A stretch of DNA of 36,647 nucleotides from a virus, in the IMG/VR virus record IMGVR_UViG_3300025128_000140, positions 1 to 36,647 of that record; one strand, given 5' to 3'. Under the pieces are notes generated by a model, which was not told where the DNA came from, searched no databases, and was given only the letters and a program-made list of their open reading frames with translations. The position numbers were made by a program, and so were the translations under genes. This document shows, one piece after another, positions 28,331 through 35,052 of this stretch (position 1 is the stretch's first letter; every line of letters begins with the position of its first letter).

Positions 28331-28609
28331 ATGGAAATTGGAAAAGAAGTAAGTTTCACCTACTTAAAGGGTGCAGAGAATGGTATTGACGCTAACGGCG
28401 TTTTGACCAAAGATTATTCAGCTAATGCTGAAAGCTACGCTGGTAAGGTTCTGGATGTTCGTAACATCGAAGATCAACCGCTGGCATGGGAAACGCTGAT
28501 GTATGGTAAATGCCATGAGCGTTCTCAAAACCTTGTGACCGTCGAACTTGAAGACGGTGAAACTAAAGCGTTCTACGATGGTCGTATGATTGGACTTAAC
28601 GTAGCATAG
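28331..28609 (+). CDS. Hypothetical protein
   Basis: The protein has 92 residues (MEIGKEVSFTYLKGAENGID, RSQNLVTVELEDGETKAFYD). Two beta-rich halves suggest a small barrel that might bind nucleic acid. GAGG lies 8 nt upstream of ATG 28331. It is followed by an ornate terminator. No family recognised. Confidence 0.65.
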   Translation: MEIGKEVSFTYLKGAENGIDANGVLTKDYSANAESYAGKVLDVRNIEDQPLAWETLMYGKCHERSQNLVTVELEDGETKAFYDGRMIGLNVA

Positions 28610-28616
28610 ACCTACG

Positions 28617-28678
28617 GCGTCAGACCGGTGCAGAGGTTCCGTACAGCGGGCTAACCCTCACCGGCTGGCGTTTTTTTT
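28617..28678 (+). terminator. Ornate terminator with conserved apical module
   Basis: CGTCAG-CCGGTG pairs with CACCGG-CTGGCG and is followed by T8. The apex holds GAGGTTCCG-N5-CGGG and TAACCCTC (28633-28659), which folds on itself and is repeated almost exactly at 30073-30099. Confidence 0.85.
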
Positions 28679-28692
28679 ATAGACAAAATAAA

Positions 28693-28797
28693 ATGGAAAT
28701 GCTGGAAATCCTAACGCAGGAACAGATTGATATGCTCGTAGATTTATTTGGGCTTGAGTGGGTCGATTATATAGAATATGTAAATTTAAAGAATTGA
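28693..28797 (+). CDS. Possible 34-residue acidic peptide
   Basis: The peptide reads MEMLEILTQEQIDMLVDLFG followed by LEWVDYIEYVNLKN. It is amphipathic, acidic and helical. No clear ribosome site is present and it lies after a strong terminator, so confidence is limited. It ends where repeat copy 7 begins. Confidence 0.35.
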   Translation: MEMLEILTQEQIDMLVDLFGLEWVDYIEYVNLKN

Positions 28798-28862
28798 CGT
28801 AAGTCGTTGTGCTGTAAGGACTTACGACGATGGGGGCCCGCCCGCCGCGTGCCAATCGGCAC
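28796..28862 (-). repeat. Intergenic palindromic repeat, copy 7 (inverted)
   Basis: GTAAGTC (28799-28805), 13-nt loop, GACTTAC (28819-28825), then a right-hand GC arm (GGGGGCCCGCCCGCCGCG) ending in GTGCC-AATC-GGCAC. Inverted relative to copies 1-3, 5 and 6. Confidence 0.85.
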
Positions 28863-28894
28863 TAAAATTATTATTATTTTTCCTAAAGTATCGC

Positions 28895-28923
28895 TTGCAA
28901 TTAGTCGATATATATAGTATACT
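28895..28923 (+). promoter_or_regulatory. Sigma70-like promoter, CGAT spacer
   Basis: TTGCAA, 17 bp, TATACT with GTCGATATATA. It drives only a 15-codon reading frame. Confidence 0.85.
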
Positions 28924-28958
28924 TAAAGAGTAAGTAAGTTATACAAGGGAGAAAAGAA

Positions 28959-29006
28959 ATGGACTGGAAATCCTACGTCAAGTATTACATCAAGTATAAA
29001 AAATAA
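28959..29006 (+). CDS. 15-residue micropeptide
   Basis: MDWKSYVKYYIKYKK has a full promoter, an AGGGAG ribosome site and a stop codon of its own, and is followed by the promoter of the next gene. It is basic and aromatic, with the spacing of an amphipathic helix. It may be a functional peptide or a short leader, but the next gene has its own promoter. Confidence 0.45.
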   Translation: MDWKSYVKYYIKYKK

Positions 29007-29020
29007 ATTAAAGTTTTGGC

Positions 29021-29048
29021 TTGACATTGCCGATAAATATGTTATAAT
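29021..29048 (+). promoter_or_regulatory. Sigma70-like promoter, CGAT spacer
   Basis: TTGACA, 16 bp, TATAAT with GCCGATAAATA. It drives the DUF932 gene. Confidence 0.9.
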
Positions 29049-29090
29049 GAAAGAGTTAGGATAAGTTACTTTTTTTAAGGGAGAGTTAAA

Positions 29091-30035
29091 ATGGCTCATC
29101 AAGTAGAGAAAATGGTTTTTGCTGGTGCTACTCCGTGGCATGGACTGGGAACTGAAATCGACCAAGATACAGGTTTCTGGGAAGCGTTCGACAGTGCTGG
29201 CTTAAACTGGGAAGTGGACACAAAACCGCTGTTCACTTCTGACGGTGAGAAGGTTTCTCATCGTGCCGCCTATCGAACCTCTGACAATAGGATTCTTGGT
29301 ATTGTTGGAAAGCGTTGGACACCTTTGCAGAATCGTGATGCGTTCGAGATTTTCGAACCATTGGTCGATGCTGGTGAAATGGTGATTCACACCGCTGGTT
29401 CACTTCGTAATGGTGAACGTATTTGGGCGTTGTGTCAACTGAATCAGAATAACAGCGAAATCGTCGCAGGCGATGAAGTTGCTAAGTTTGTTCTGTTGTC
29501 TAACGGTCACGATGGAAAGTTGGCGGTACACTTTGGATTTACTCCAATTCGTGTCGTGTGTGCTAATACCGAAGCGTTAGCCCGTGGAAGTAAAGCATCT
29601 AAATTGGTTAGAGTTCGTCACTCGCGTTTCGTAAAGCAAAATGTGCAAGAGTTGCGTGACGTTATGAACTTCGCCAATCAAGAGTTTGAAGCTACTGCAC
29701 AGCAGTATCGTTACCTAGCGTCGAAGTCAATCAACTCGGACGACCTTGACAAATACATCAAGATTGTTCTCGGTGTTGACAATAAGTCTGACGACGAAAT
29801 GACAACCCGCTCTAAGAATATCATCCTTCAGGTGAAGGGATTATTCGAGGGTGGTAAAGGTTCTGATATTGTCGGAGTTCGGGGAACTTACTGGGGAGCG
29901 TATAACGCTGTCACTGAATACCTGAACTACTCTAAGGGTCGAACTACTAACAACCGTATGGATTCCATGTGGTTCGGGCAGAATGGCACTATGAGTCAGA
30001 AGGCACTCGATACCGCATTGGAGATTAGTGCATAG
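29091..30035 (+). CDS. DUF932 phage/plasmid-like protein
   Basis: The protein has 314 residues. The start (AHQVEKMVFAGATPWHGLGT), the block RWTPLQNRDAFEIFEPLVDA, then FVLLSNGHDGKLAVHFGFTP, RVVCANTEALA and RHSRFVKQNVQELR are hallmarks of the DUF932/TIGR03299 family of phage and plasmid proteins. Function is not established. It is the largest recognisable gene of the cassette region, with its own promoter, a GGGAG ribosome site and an ornate terminator. Confidence 0.9.
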   Translation: MAHQVEKMVFAGATPWHGLGTEIDQDTGFWEAFDSAGLNWEVDTKPLFTSDGEKVSHRAAYRTSDNRILGIVGKRWTPLQNRDAFEIFEPLVDAGEMVIHTAGSLRNGERIWALCQLNQNNSEIVAGDEVAKFVLLSNGHDGKLAVHFGFTPIRVVCANTEALARGSKASKLVRVRHSRFVKQNVQELRDVMNFANQEFEATAQQYRYLASKSINSDDLDKYIKIVLGVDNKSDDEMTTRSKNIILQVKGLFEGGKGSDIVGVRGTYWGAYNAVTEYLNYSKGRTTNNRMDSMWFGQNGTMSQKALDTALEISA

Positions 30036-30053
30036 CACTCTCCCTTGTGCTTG

Positions 30054-30119
30054 CCCTGTCGGGCTGTCGGTGAGGTTCCGCAAGACGGGTTAACCCTCGA
30101 CACTCGGCAGGGCTTTTTA
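30054..30119 (+). terminator. Ornate terminator with conserved apical module
   Basis: GCCCTG pairs with CAGGGC followed by T5. The apex (30073-30099) is GAGGTTCCG-CAAGA-CGGG then TTAACCCTC, matching the module at 28633-28659 except in the loop and one base. Confidence 0.85.
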
Positions 30120-30143
30120 TTACAAATCACAGCAACCCAATCA

Positions 30144-30226
30144 AAGCCTCCTTGCCGTTAAGTCGGAGAAGGGGCGACAGGTCAAAGGTGTTCATTGCGC
30201 AACCCTCTGTCGCGGTGGTATGGCTT
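30144..30226 (+). ncRNA. Small three-way-junction RNA candidate
   Basis: AAGCC (30144-30148) closes with GGCTT (30222-30226). Inside are CTCC/GGAG (30149-30178) and GCGACAG/CTGTCGC (about 30174-30213). It lies just after the DUF932 terminator with no gene and no visible promoter, so expression is uncertain. Confidence 0.5.
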
Positions 30227-30257
30227 CCCATCTTGCTGCTTTTCTAAATTACACAAA

Positions 30258-30357
30258 TCGACGTAAACCCTTATGGCGTAAGGACTTACGGCGCGGGGGG
30301 CTGGCCGAATTAACGTAAACCCTTGCTATATAAGGACTTAGGGAAATTTTATAGAGC
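30258..30357. repeat. Intergenic palindromic repeats, copies 8 and 9
   Basis: Copy 8 (30258-30308) has ACGTAAACC, loop, GACTTAC and a right-hand GC arm (GGCGCGGGGGGCTGGCCG), so it is inverted. Copy 9 (30308-30357) follows directly with ACGTAAACCC, CTATATAAGGACTTA and no GC arm. A fragment with CTATATAAGGACTTACGG recurs at 30431-30448. Confidence 0.75.
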
Positions 30358-30391
30358 AAACAGCGTGCCAAAATAAGCTAAAGATTGCCCC

Positions 30392-30419
30392 TTGAAATGC
30401 CGATAATATATGGTATAAT
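30392..30419 (+). promoter_or_regulatory. Sigma70-like promoter with no gene directly after it
   Basis: TTGAAA, 16 bp, TATAAT with GCCGATAATATA. The first clear coding start downstream is at 30809. Confidence 0.8.
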
Positions 30420-30808
30420 GTAAGTGTAGACTATATAAGGACTTACGGCTATTAAAAATAATAGAAAAAATAAAAAATATATTCCCCTCATTTGGGTGGC
30501 ATGGTATACTTAAGCCTAACCACCTACTTGGGGGGTGCTCTTTTAGGGGGTGTCTTACCCCTTCTTTCTTCTTAGGGTTATGCATAAGAAAATAGCACGC
30601 GAGTTTTGTTACAGGTTACGAAAAATCTTAAGACTCGTCAGTTTAAAAACGGTCGGTAATTTTATTGTAATTTTAAATATTACGTGGGGAATTTGTCTCA
30701 CCCGTTCTAAATTCCTCGGTTATAGTGTGGTTATTAGCACGCGAGTTTAAAAGTACGGTTGGAAAAGATTGTGGGGCACTGGAGCAGTTTTATGGGGTAT
30801 ATATTATT
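30420..30808 (+). other. Long transcribed non-coding stretch
   Basis: About 390 nt after a promoter and before a gene. It holds a partial palindromic repeat (30431-30448), a CCCCT/AGGGG-rich segment near 30520-30565 and two copies of the AGCACGCGAGTTT repeat. One reading frame (ATG 30580 to 30750) crosses the repeat and has a poor ribosome site, so I do not call it a gene. Confidence 0.5.
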
Positions 30809-31093
30809 ATGAGCAAGCTACCAATAGTCAAGAGCGAGATTGGGTATTCCCTATATAGAACTATAAAGGGGATTAAGGAACCTACGGATGAACAGGTTAC
30901 TTATCTAGAAGAATTCTGGGCAGAGTTTAAGAAGGATCAGCCTGAGTTGGCTAAATTAATTATAAAAGAAATGGGCGCGTTCTCTCCAAATAAAAAAGCA
31001 ATGGCCGCTTACGCGCACGGGGTTTGGTTGTGTTATGCGGCACTTAAGTCTCAGCAAGAGGCTGATGAGATGAATGAAAATTGGGGAATTTAA
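30809..31093 (+). CDS. Hypothetical protein
   Basis: The protein has 94 residues (MSKLPIVKSEIGYSLYRTIK, then EQVTYLEEFWAEFKKDQPEL). It is helical and acidic with a C-terminal ADEMNENWGI. The ATG at 30809 lacks a strong ribosome site. It is bracketed by the two long repeat copies. No family recognised. Confidence 0.6.
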   Translation: MSKLPIVKSEIGYSLYRTIKGIKEPTDEQVTYLEEFWAEFKKDQPELAKLIIKEMGAFSPNKKAMAAYAHGVWLCYAALKSQQEADEMNENWGI

Positions 31094-31212
31094 ATAATAT
31101 TCTTTCCCTCTTCTTTAGCTTTAGCTGGTAATATAGCAATAAAAATTGTTTTAAAAAAAACAGCAAGTAACATAAAAGGAACAGATAAAATAATTCTTGT
31201 TTTGTAGATCAA
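31090..31212 (-). CDS. Possible 40-residue membrane peptide on minus strand
   Basis: Starting at TTG 31212 with AGGGG upstream it reads LIYKTRIILSVPFMLLAVFF, then KTIFIAILPAKAKEEGKNII. It has one long transmembrane helix and a charged tail. It overlaps the end of the opposite-strand gene by 4 nt. No good promoter is visible. Confidence 0.35.
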   Translation of the reverse strand: MIYKTRIILSVPFMLLAVFFKTIFIAILPAKAKEEGKNII

Positions 31213-31275
31213 TGTCTCACCCCTTGTACTTTCCTCGGTTAGAGAGTGGTTAATAGCACGCAAGTTTTTAAAAAT

Positions 31276-31514
31276 TAAAGGAAGGTACAGTAGATTACCA
31301 AACCTTTTGTAAAAATAAAAATTTCCCACCAACCACCCCGCAGGTTATAAATAACTAGCGGCAACTTAAAACCCCGATCCATACAGGGAAGTACGGACAG
31401 CAAGATTTCCCTATAGCTCTACTGAACTAATCTTACTAAGGGGGCATTGTAATGGGCGGTGTGATCTCTTGGTATAAATAGTAACAAAAAATAAAGATGC
31501 TACCGCCGTATTCT
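31276..31514. other. Intergenic stretch without a clear gene
   Basis: I see no supported gene or strong promoter. A 9-codon frame (MGGVISWYK, 31452-31481) follows a GGGGG tract and is too short to judge. The middle part (31370-31470) has moderate GC and could be structured, but I found no long helix. Confidence 0.4.
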
Positions 31515-31706
31515 CTAATGTATTATACTATCAAACCTCGCACTTATTAACGCCTCAATAGCAATAAGTTGAGAAAAAATCATAAGTGTCGGTAATTTTT
31601 CATTAAAATTTCCCTCAACATTAAAAATGTACAGGAAAAAGAAAACTAGGGTTAGTATCTTATAAAACCCATAACCGGAAAGATTAGGTTCTTTAGCTTG
31701 TATCAT
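31515..31706 (-). CDS. Possible two-helix membrane protein on minus strand
   Basis: The protein has 63 residues with two hydrophobic segments (YKILTLVFFFLYIF and LMIFSQLIAIEALI) separated by NVEGNFNEKLPT. A TATAAT-like box is present on the minus strand near 31741 but the -35 is poor. It lies in a very AT-rich stretch, which can produce such frames by chance. Confidence 0.35.
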   Translation of the reverse strand: MIQAKEPNLSGYGFYKILTLVFFFLYIFNVEGNFNEKLPTLMIFSQLIAIEALISARFDSIIH

Positions 31707-31984
31707 GTTTTTAATACCCCGTTTCTATTTCTTAAGGTATAATTATATGTAAGACGTATTTATAAACTCTTCTTATATATATCTTATTGTTATTAAATGT
31801 CTATCCTTCATGTATATGTTTAATATCTCTTATCTAGTGAAAGAAAAATATTCTATACCGGATGTACTTATATCATACCACCGGCGAGACTGAATTTCAA
31901 GCAAAAAATTCCTGATCGTGAAAAGTTTTTTAATATTCTGCTATATTCATTAGCCTTTCTACCATAAAAGATTAAAGAACCTTC
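31707..31984. other. AT-rich intergenic stretch
   Basis: Low-GC sequence without a supported gene. It ends at the promoter at 31985. TATTTATA at about 31754 reads TATAAATA on the minus strand, like a T4 late promoter core, but this is expected by chance at this composition. Confidence 0.4.
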
Positions 31985-32012
31985 TTGAAAATTCCGATAT
32001 ATATGCTATAAT
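31985..32012 (+). promoter_or_regulatory. Sigma70-like promoter, CGAT spacer
   Basis: TTGAAA, 16 bp, TATAAT with TCCGATATATA. The 110-nt leader contains CGCGC (about 32020) complementary to GCGCG (about 32075) and a GGGT-AATAA-ACCC hairpin. Confidence 0.8.
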
Positions 32013-32122
32013 GGTATTACGCGCCCAACATCCTTCTTTTTGCTGGTACTTTTGCGGGTAATAAACCCAATTTGCGCGAGAATTTTATTTTTTTAACTTA
32101 TTTCGGCGGGAAGAGGTGCGAA

Positions 32123-32233
32123 ATGAACTATGACGATATGCAGACTAATAAATTTCACTCATATATTATGTTTTGTATTGGTATTGTTCTTATATGTGTT
32201 ATTGAATTAGTTTTTAGGTGGATAGGGATATAA
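32123..32233 (+). CDS. Single-helix membrane peptide
   Basis: The peptide has 36 residues: a polar MNYDDMQTNKFHS, then one helix (YIMFCIGIVLICVIELVF) and a short basic end. GGGAAGAGG lies 6-8 nt before the ATG. It is behind a promoter with a structured leader. Unknown. The following 32234-32462 holds no clear gene or strong promoter. Confidence 0.55.
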   Translation: MNYDDMQTNKFHSYIMFCIGIVLICVIELVFRWIGI

Positions 32234-32462
32234 AGACTATAAAATAAGGGTTTTCGTGACCTCATACAATTAATCACAACAGAAGGGAAATACGGTTGCC
32301 CTGTCTTGTAGGACACTCAAGTTGTAAATAAAAAAGTTGTCGTCTGGTAGCGCTAAAGGGGTATATAAATATATAATCAATTTAAGTTAATTTCAAAGAG
32401 ATTGCTAAATTGATTTATAATTAAAATGAAATCAAAAGAAATACCTACGAGGCACAATAATC

Positions 32463-32657
32463 ATGTCTATAAAAGTACAGTTAGTGCATAACGTTAGCGG
32501 AAAAAGCTATCAAGTCTGGGCTATCTCAAGTACAAGGAGGTATAGGATAGGTAAACCTTTTACGTATACAAAACAAGATTCACAGATTGAGTGCTGGGAT
32601 AGGGCTTTAAAATTAGCTGCCACATTTGAGCAAGATATAGGGAGCAAAAATGGATAG
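32463..32657 (+). CDS. Hypothetical small basic protein
   Basis: The protein has 64 residues (MSIKVQLVHNVSGKSYQVWA, then RRYRIGKPFTYTKQ). It is beta-prone with a C-terminal helix. The stop region overlaps the next start by 8 nt. Only a weak TATAAT at 32416 is seen upstream. Unknown. Confidence 0.6.
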   Translation: MSIKVQLVHNVSGKSYQVWAISSTRRYRIGKPFTYTKQDSQIECWDRALKLAATFEQDIGSKNG

Positions 32658-32802
32658 CGATTTTTTTATAAAGCTACAGAAACTATCACAGATAGAAGAC
32701 AGTGGTGTGGAAGTATATATAGACGAAGATGGGGAGGTTGAATTTGAAATAGACTATGATGTTTTTATGGAGATGTTAAGAGGTGAAGATAAGTACGAGT
32801 AA
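32650..32802 (+). CDS. Acidic small protein
   Basis: The protein has 50 residues, strongly acidic (EVYIDEDGEVEFEIDYDVFM, EMLRGEDKYE). It overlaps the preceding basic protein gene by 8 nt, so the two are coupled; opposite charges could allow binding, which is speculation. Confidence 0.55.
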   Translation: MDSDFFIKLQKLSQIEDSGVEVYIDEDGEVEFEIDYDVFMEMLRGEDKYE

Positions 32803-32860
32803 AAACCTGTGCATCTTGTTCGCCTTCACAAATTTTTTGCTTTTTTTGCTGAATAAGAGC

Positions 32861-32889
32861 TTGACAAATGGTATAATATGTGTTACAAT
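32861..32889 (+). promoter_or_regulatory. Sigma70-like promoter without CGAT
   Basis: TTGACA, 17 bp, TACAAT. A second TATAAT at 32872 lies inside the spacer. Confidence 0.8.
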
Positions 32890-32934
32890 GGTAGCATACG
32901 TTTTGTTCTTTACAATGTCAGATGAGGAAAATAA

Positions 32935-33384
32935 ATGAAAAGGAAAGCCCCACAGAAAGAGTGTCCAAGTTGTCACGAGTTAGTTCACGCTAGAGTTAGT
33001 AAATGCAAGAGTTGCAAACACGTTTTTTATATTAAGAAAAATGTACAGCAAGAGGCATTAGCTAAAAATTGGCGTAACCTGAAAGCTAAAGATGAGATAA
33101 AGGTATTTTCTGGCAGCGGAACATACTTTTTAAGTAAAGACAAAACAAATCCAGATGGCACTCCGATGAAAATTTCAATGGGGCATAAAGGTAAATTTGA
33201 AGTTATTGAAGTGATTGACGAAGGCACTAGAAGCTGTGGTATTATAGGCAAACAGATATTTCCTAGATACAGGGCAACTGTTAGAGAATACATATATATG
33301 GGTGAATCATATTTCAGCGATAATACAGGGCTACATATGCGTCCACATAAAATAAAAGTTATAAAGATAGAAAGCGGTAGTTAG
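32935..33384 (+). CDS. Zinc-ribbon protein of unknown function
   Basis: The protein has 149 residues. Residues 10-30 hold a zinc ribbon (CPSCHELVHARVSKCKSCKH), two Cys-x2-Cys knuckles. The remainder is a basic beta-rich domain (KISMGHKGKFEVIEVIDEGT, YRATVREYIYMGESYF). GAGGAAAATAA precedes the ATG. It first appears in a unit of three genes. A nucleic-acid role is likely but not proven. Confidence 0.7.
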   Translation: MKRKAPQKECPSCHELVHARVSKCKSCKHVFYIKKNVQQEALAKNWRNLKAKDEIKVFSGSGTYFLSKDKTNPDGTPMKISMGHKGKFEVIEVIDEGTRSCGIIGKQIFPRYRATVREYIYMGESYFSDNTGLHMRPHKIKVIKIESGS

Positions 33385-33387
33385 ATT

Positions 33388-33570
33388 ATGGATGACTGCA
33401 AAAGATATGCAAGCTACTACGCTAAAAATGATCGTAAGGAAAGTGACGTTAAGAAACTATGTGAAGACTTAAAGCATGAAAACGCAAAGTTGACACTTAG
33501 GGTAAACAAACTTGAGGATGAAATTCTAGGATTAAAACACAGCCTTAGAAAACTAACCCCAAGTGAGTAA
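33388..33570 (+). CDS. Small coiled-coil protein
   Basis: The protein has 60 residues. Residues 18-55 form a heptad coiled coil (VKKLCEDLKHENAKLTLRVN, KLEDEILGLKHSLRKL). It is coupled closely to both neighbours. It probably oligomerises; function unknown. Confidence 0.6.
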   Translation: MDDCKRYASYYAKNDRKESDVKKLCEDLKHENAKLTLRVNKLEDEILGLKHSLRKLTPSE

Positions 33571-33571
33571 A

Positions 33572-34090
33572 ATGTATGATTTAATATTATTGTTAATTTT
33601 ATTTTTTGATAGCGCACCAAACGAAAACATAATAATCGAAGACAGTTCAGATATTGTTGAGATTAATCACGTTTATCACCTTAACGACAAAAAAGAAATA
33701 GAAAAAAGATTTATTCAAGTAATCTGGTGGGAATGGCGTAATACGGTTCTTTTACCAGAGAAAAATATCGAAGGGGAAAAAACCGGAGACTGGTATAGTG
33801 GTAGTGATTTTGTAGTTAAGGACTACAGGATTACCTCTTCCAGAGGAGAAGAAAAAGTACAGCTGATTCCTTGCAGGGAAAAAGGTCGCTGGATTTCTTT
33901 GTTTTATGACGAGCGTGATAAATGTGTCCGTAGAGTTATGTCTAATTCTAGGATAATATCTCACACCTTATATGATAGAGAAGTAAAAAATCGGGAAATT
34001 GTCCAACAAGACTTAAGAAATAAGTTGACAAAGCCCGATACTAATGTTATAATGAGAGAAATCGAGGAACTAATAGACGCTGACCGATAA
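33572..34090 (+). CDS. Predicted exported or membrane-anchored protein
   Basis: The protein has 172 residues from ATG 33572; an in-frame GTG at 33563 is an alternative. The N-terminus is hydrophobic (YDLILLLILFFDSAPN), a short signal or anchor. The main part is mixed and charged (KRFIQVIWWEWRNTVLLPEK, CREKGRWISLFYDERDKCVR). The next promoter lies within its 3' end. No family recognised. Confidence 0.6.
   Translation: MYDLILLLILFFDSAPNENIIIEDSSDIVEINHVYHLNDKKEIEKRFIQVIWWEWRNTVLLPEKNIEGEKTGDWYSGSDFVVKDYRITSSRGEEKVQLIPCREKGRWISLFYDERDKCVRRVMSNSRIISHTLYDREVKNREIVQQDLRNKLTKPDTNVIMREIEELIDADR
34025..34053 (+). promoter_or_regulatory. Sigma70-like promoter inside a coding sequence
   Basis: TTGACA, 17 bp, TATAAT with CCCGATACTAA. 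It is wholly within the gene at 33572-34090 and 48 bp before the next ATG. Confidence 0.85.
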
Positions 34091-34100
34091 AGGAAAAACA

Positions 34101-34349
34101 ATGAGAAAGTATTATGTAAAGTCAGGCGACTTAAGAGTAATCATACTCGGAGAAGATGAAAAAGATGCTATTATGAGAGCATTAGAGTTTGTAACCACTA
34201 GCGATGTTCAGGCAACAAAACCTGCGGCTACACTTGACCACTTCTTCTACGCTAATGAACGAGGATTTGTGTCGATGGATGACAGCGACTTCAGGATGAA
34301 TACAGAAGAAGTTATTTTAGAGTTAATGGATTGGGATTGGGAAGAGTGA
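34101..34349 (+). CDS. Hypothetical protein, first of a coupled four-gene unit
   Basis: The protein has 82 residues (MRKYYVKSGDLRVIILGEDE, KDAIMRALEFVTTS, then MDDSDFRMNTEEVILELMDW). It resembles small conserved proteins of large marine phages, without known function. AAAGGAAAA precedes the ATG. The stop overlaps the next GTG start. Confidence 0.65.
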   Translation: MRKYYVKSGDLRVIILGEDEKDAIMRALEFVTTSDVQATKPAATLDHFFYANERGFVSMDDSDFRMNTEEVILELMDWDWEE

Positions 34350-34849
34350 ATATATTTTATCTATCAGAATGTCCTGTAGAATCAGCACGGTCGCAATGTG
34401 ACAAGCATGTTGTAAAGATGATACTTGAGTCGGCACAGATGCTTTGCACAGCGCACCATGCGTGTCCGACCCACGCAACACGACCTGAGAAGTTCTACAA
34501 GCAGGCTCACCTCAACCACCCATCAACTATTTGGGTCAGGACTACTACCGCTAACTATGAGTGGATGATTATCCATGCTTTAGCTTTGTGTGAGGAATAT
34601 ACCCATAGGTACGGCAAGGTACACGCTAGTCAAGCATTGATTGAGTGGTGTGCTGATAACATACCGGATATTCCAGAGGCAGAGATGACAAAAATGCCTC
34701 AGTGTATGCCCGATGAGTTCAAGGAAGAATGTAGCGTATCTGCTTACCGGCACTTTTATAATGTAGATAAGCGTAGGAGCTTTAAGTGTGTATGGACTGA
34801 CCGCAAGGAACCAGAATGGTGGAGTAATAACTTAGAATTAGTAAAATGA
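34346..34849 (+). CDS. Conserved phage protein of unknown function
   Basis: The protein has 167 residues from GTG 34346; family members begin M-N-IFYL, supporting this start. Hallmarks are CDKHVVKMILESAQMLCTAH, the segment KQAHLNHPSTIWVRTTTANY, EWMIIHALALCEEYTHRYGK and MPQCMPDEFK. The His and Cys spacing near the N-terminus could hold a catalytic or metal site. The family is common in large phages; a link to DNA glycosylases has been suggested for related sequences but I cannot confirm it here. It is coupled by 4-nt overlaps on both sides. Confidence 0.7.
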   Translation: MNIFYLSECPVESARSQCDKHVVKMILESAQMLCTAHHACPTHATRPEKFYKQAHLNHPSTIWVRTTTANYEWMIIHALALCEEYTHRYGKVHASQALIEWCADNIPDIPEAEMTKMPQCMPDEFKEECSVSAYRHFYNVDKRRSFKCVWTDRKEPEWWSNNLELVK

Positions 34850-35052
34850 ATGATCCATTAGACCTACAACTAGAACTAGAATGTAATTACTGCGACTATG
34901 TAGAAAGAATAACTGTGCATGAATCTGACTATATTACTTGGCATAATGGAGGGTTTATACAAGAGGCTTTTCCCTATCTGTCAGCAGATCAGAGGGAACT
35001 TATGATAAGTAATACTTGTGATGACTGTTGGAATAAGTTTTTTCCAGAATGA
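34846..35052 (+). CDS. Small zinc-finger-like protein
   Basis: The protein has 68 residues with CNYCDYVERITVHESD near the start and CDDCWNKFF at the end, two Cys-x2-Cys pairs about 43 residues apart. The middle (EAFPYLSADQRELMISNTC) resembles a recurrent small phage family. Four-nt overlaps join it to both neighbours. Confidence 0.65.
   Translation: MNDPLDLQLELECNYCDYVERITVHESDYITWHNGGFIQEAFPYLSADQRELMISNTCDDCWNKFFPE

Larger units (their letters stand above)
30585..31275 (+). repeat. AGCACGCGAGTTT repeat family
   Basis: The core occurs near 30592, 30736 and, as AGCACGCAAGTTT, near 31255; a fourth copy lies in the RNA candidate near 25555. The second and third copies belong to a longer repeat of about 55-60 bp (30693-30752 and 31212-31271) sharing TGTCTCACCC, TCCTCGGTTA and GTGGTTA. 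The two long copies bracket the gene at 30809-31093. Confidence 0.75.

Noticed and set aside
28633-28659. PreQ1-I riboswitch, because of GAGGTTC...CCCTC
   Set aside because: It lies within a terminator at the 3' end of a unit, the A-rich tail of that aptamer is missing, and the loop sequence does not match.
30580-30750. 56-residue frame (MHKKIAREFCYRLRKILRLV...)
   Set aside because: Weak ribosome site, and it reads across the AGCACGCGAGTTT repeats. The composition is that of a chance frame, though translation data could change this.
31754-31761. T4-like late promoter TATAAATA on the minus strand
   Set aside because: A single match in very AT-rich DNA with no credible late gene behind it.
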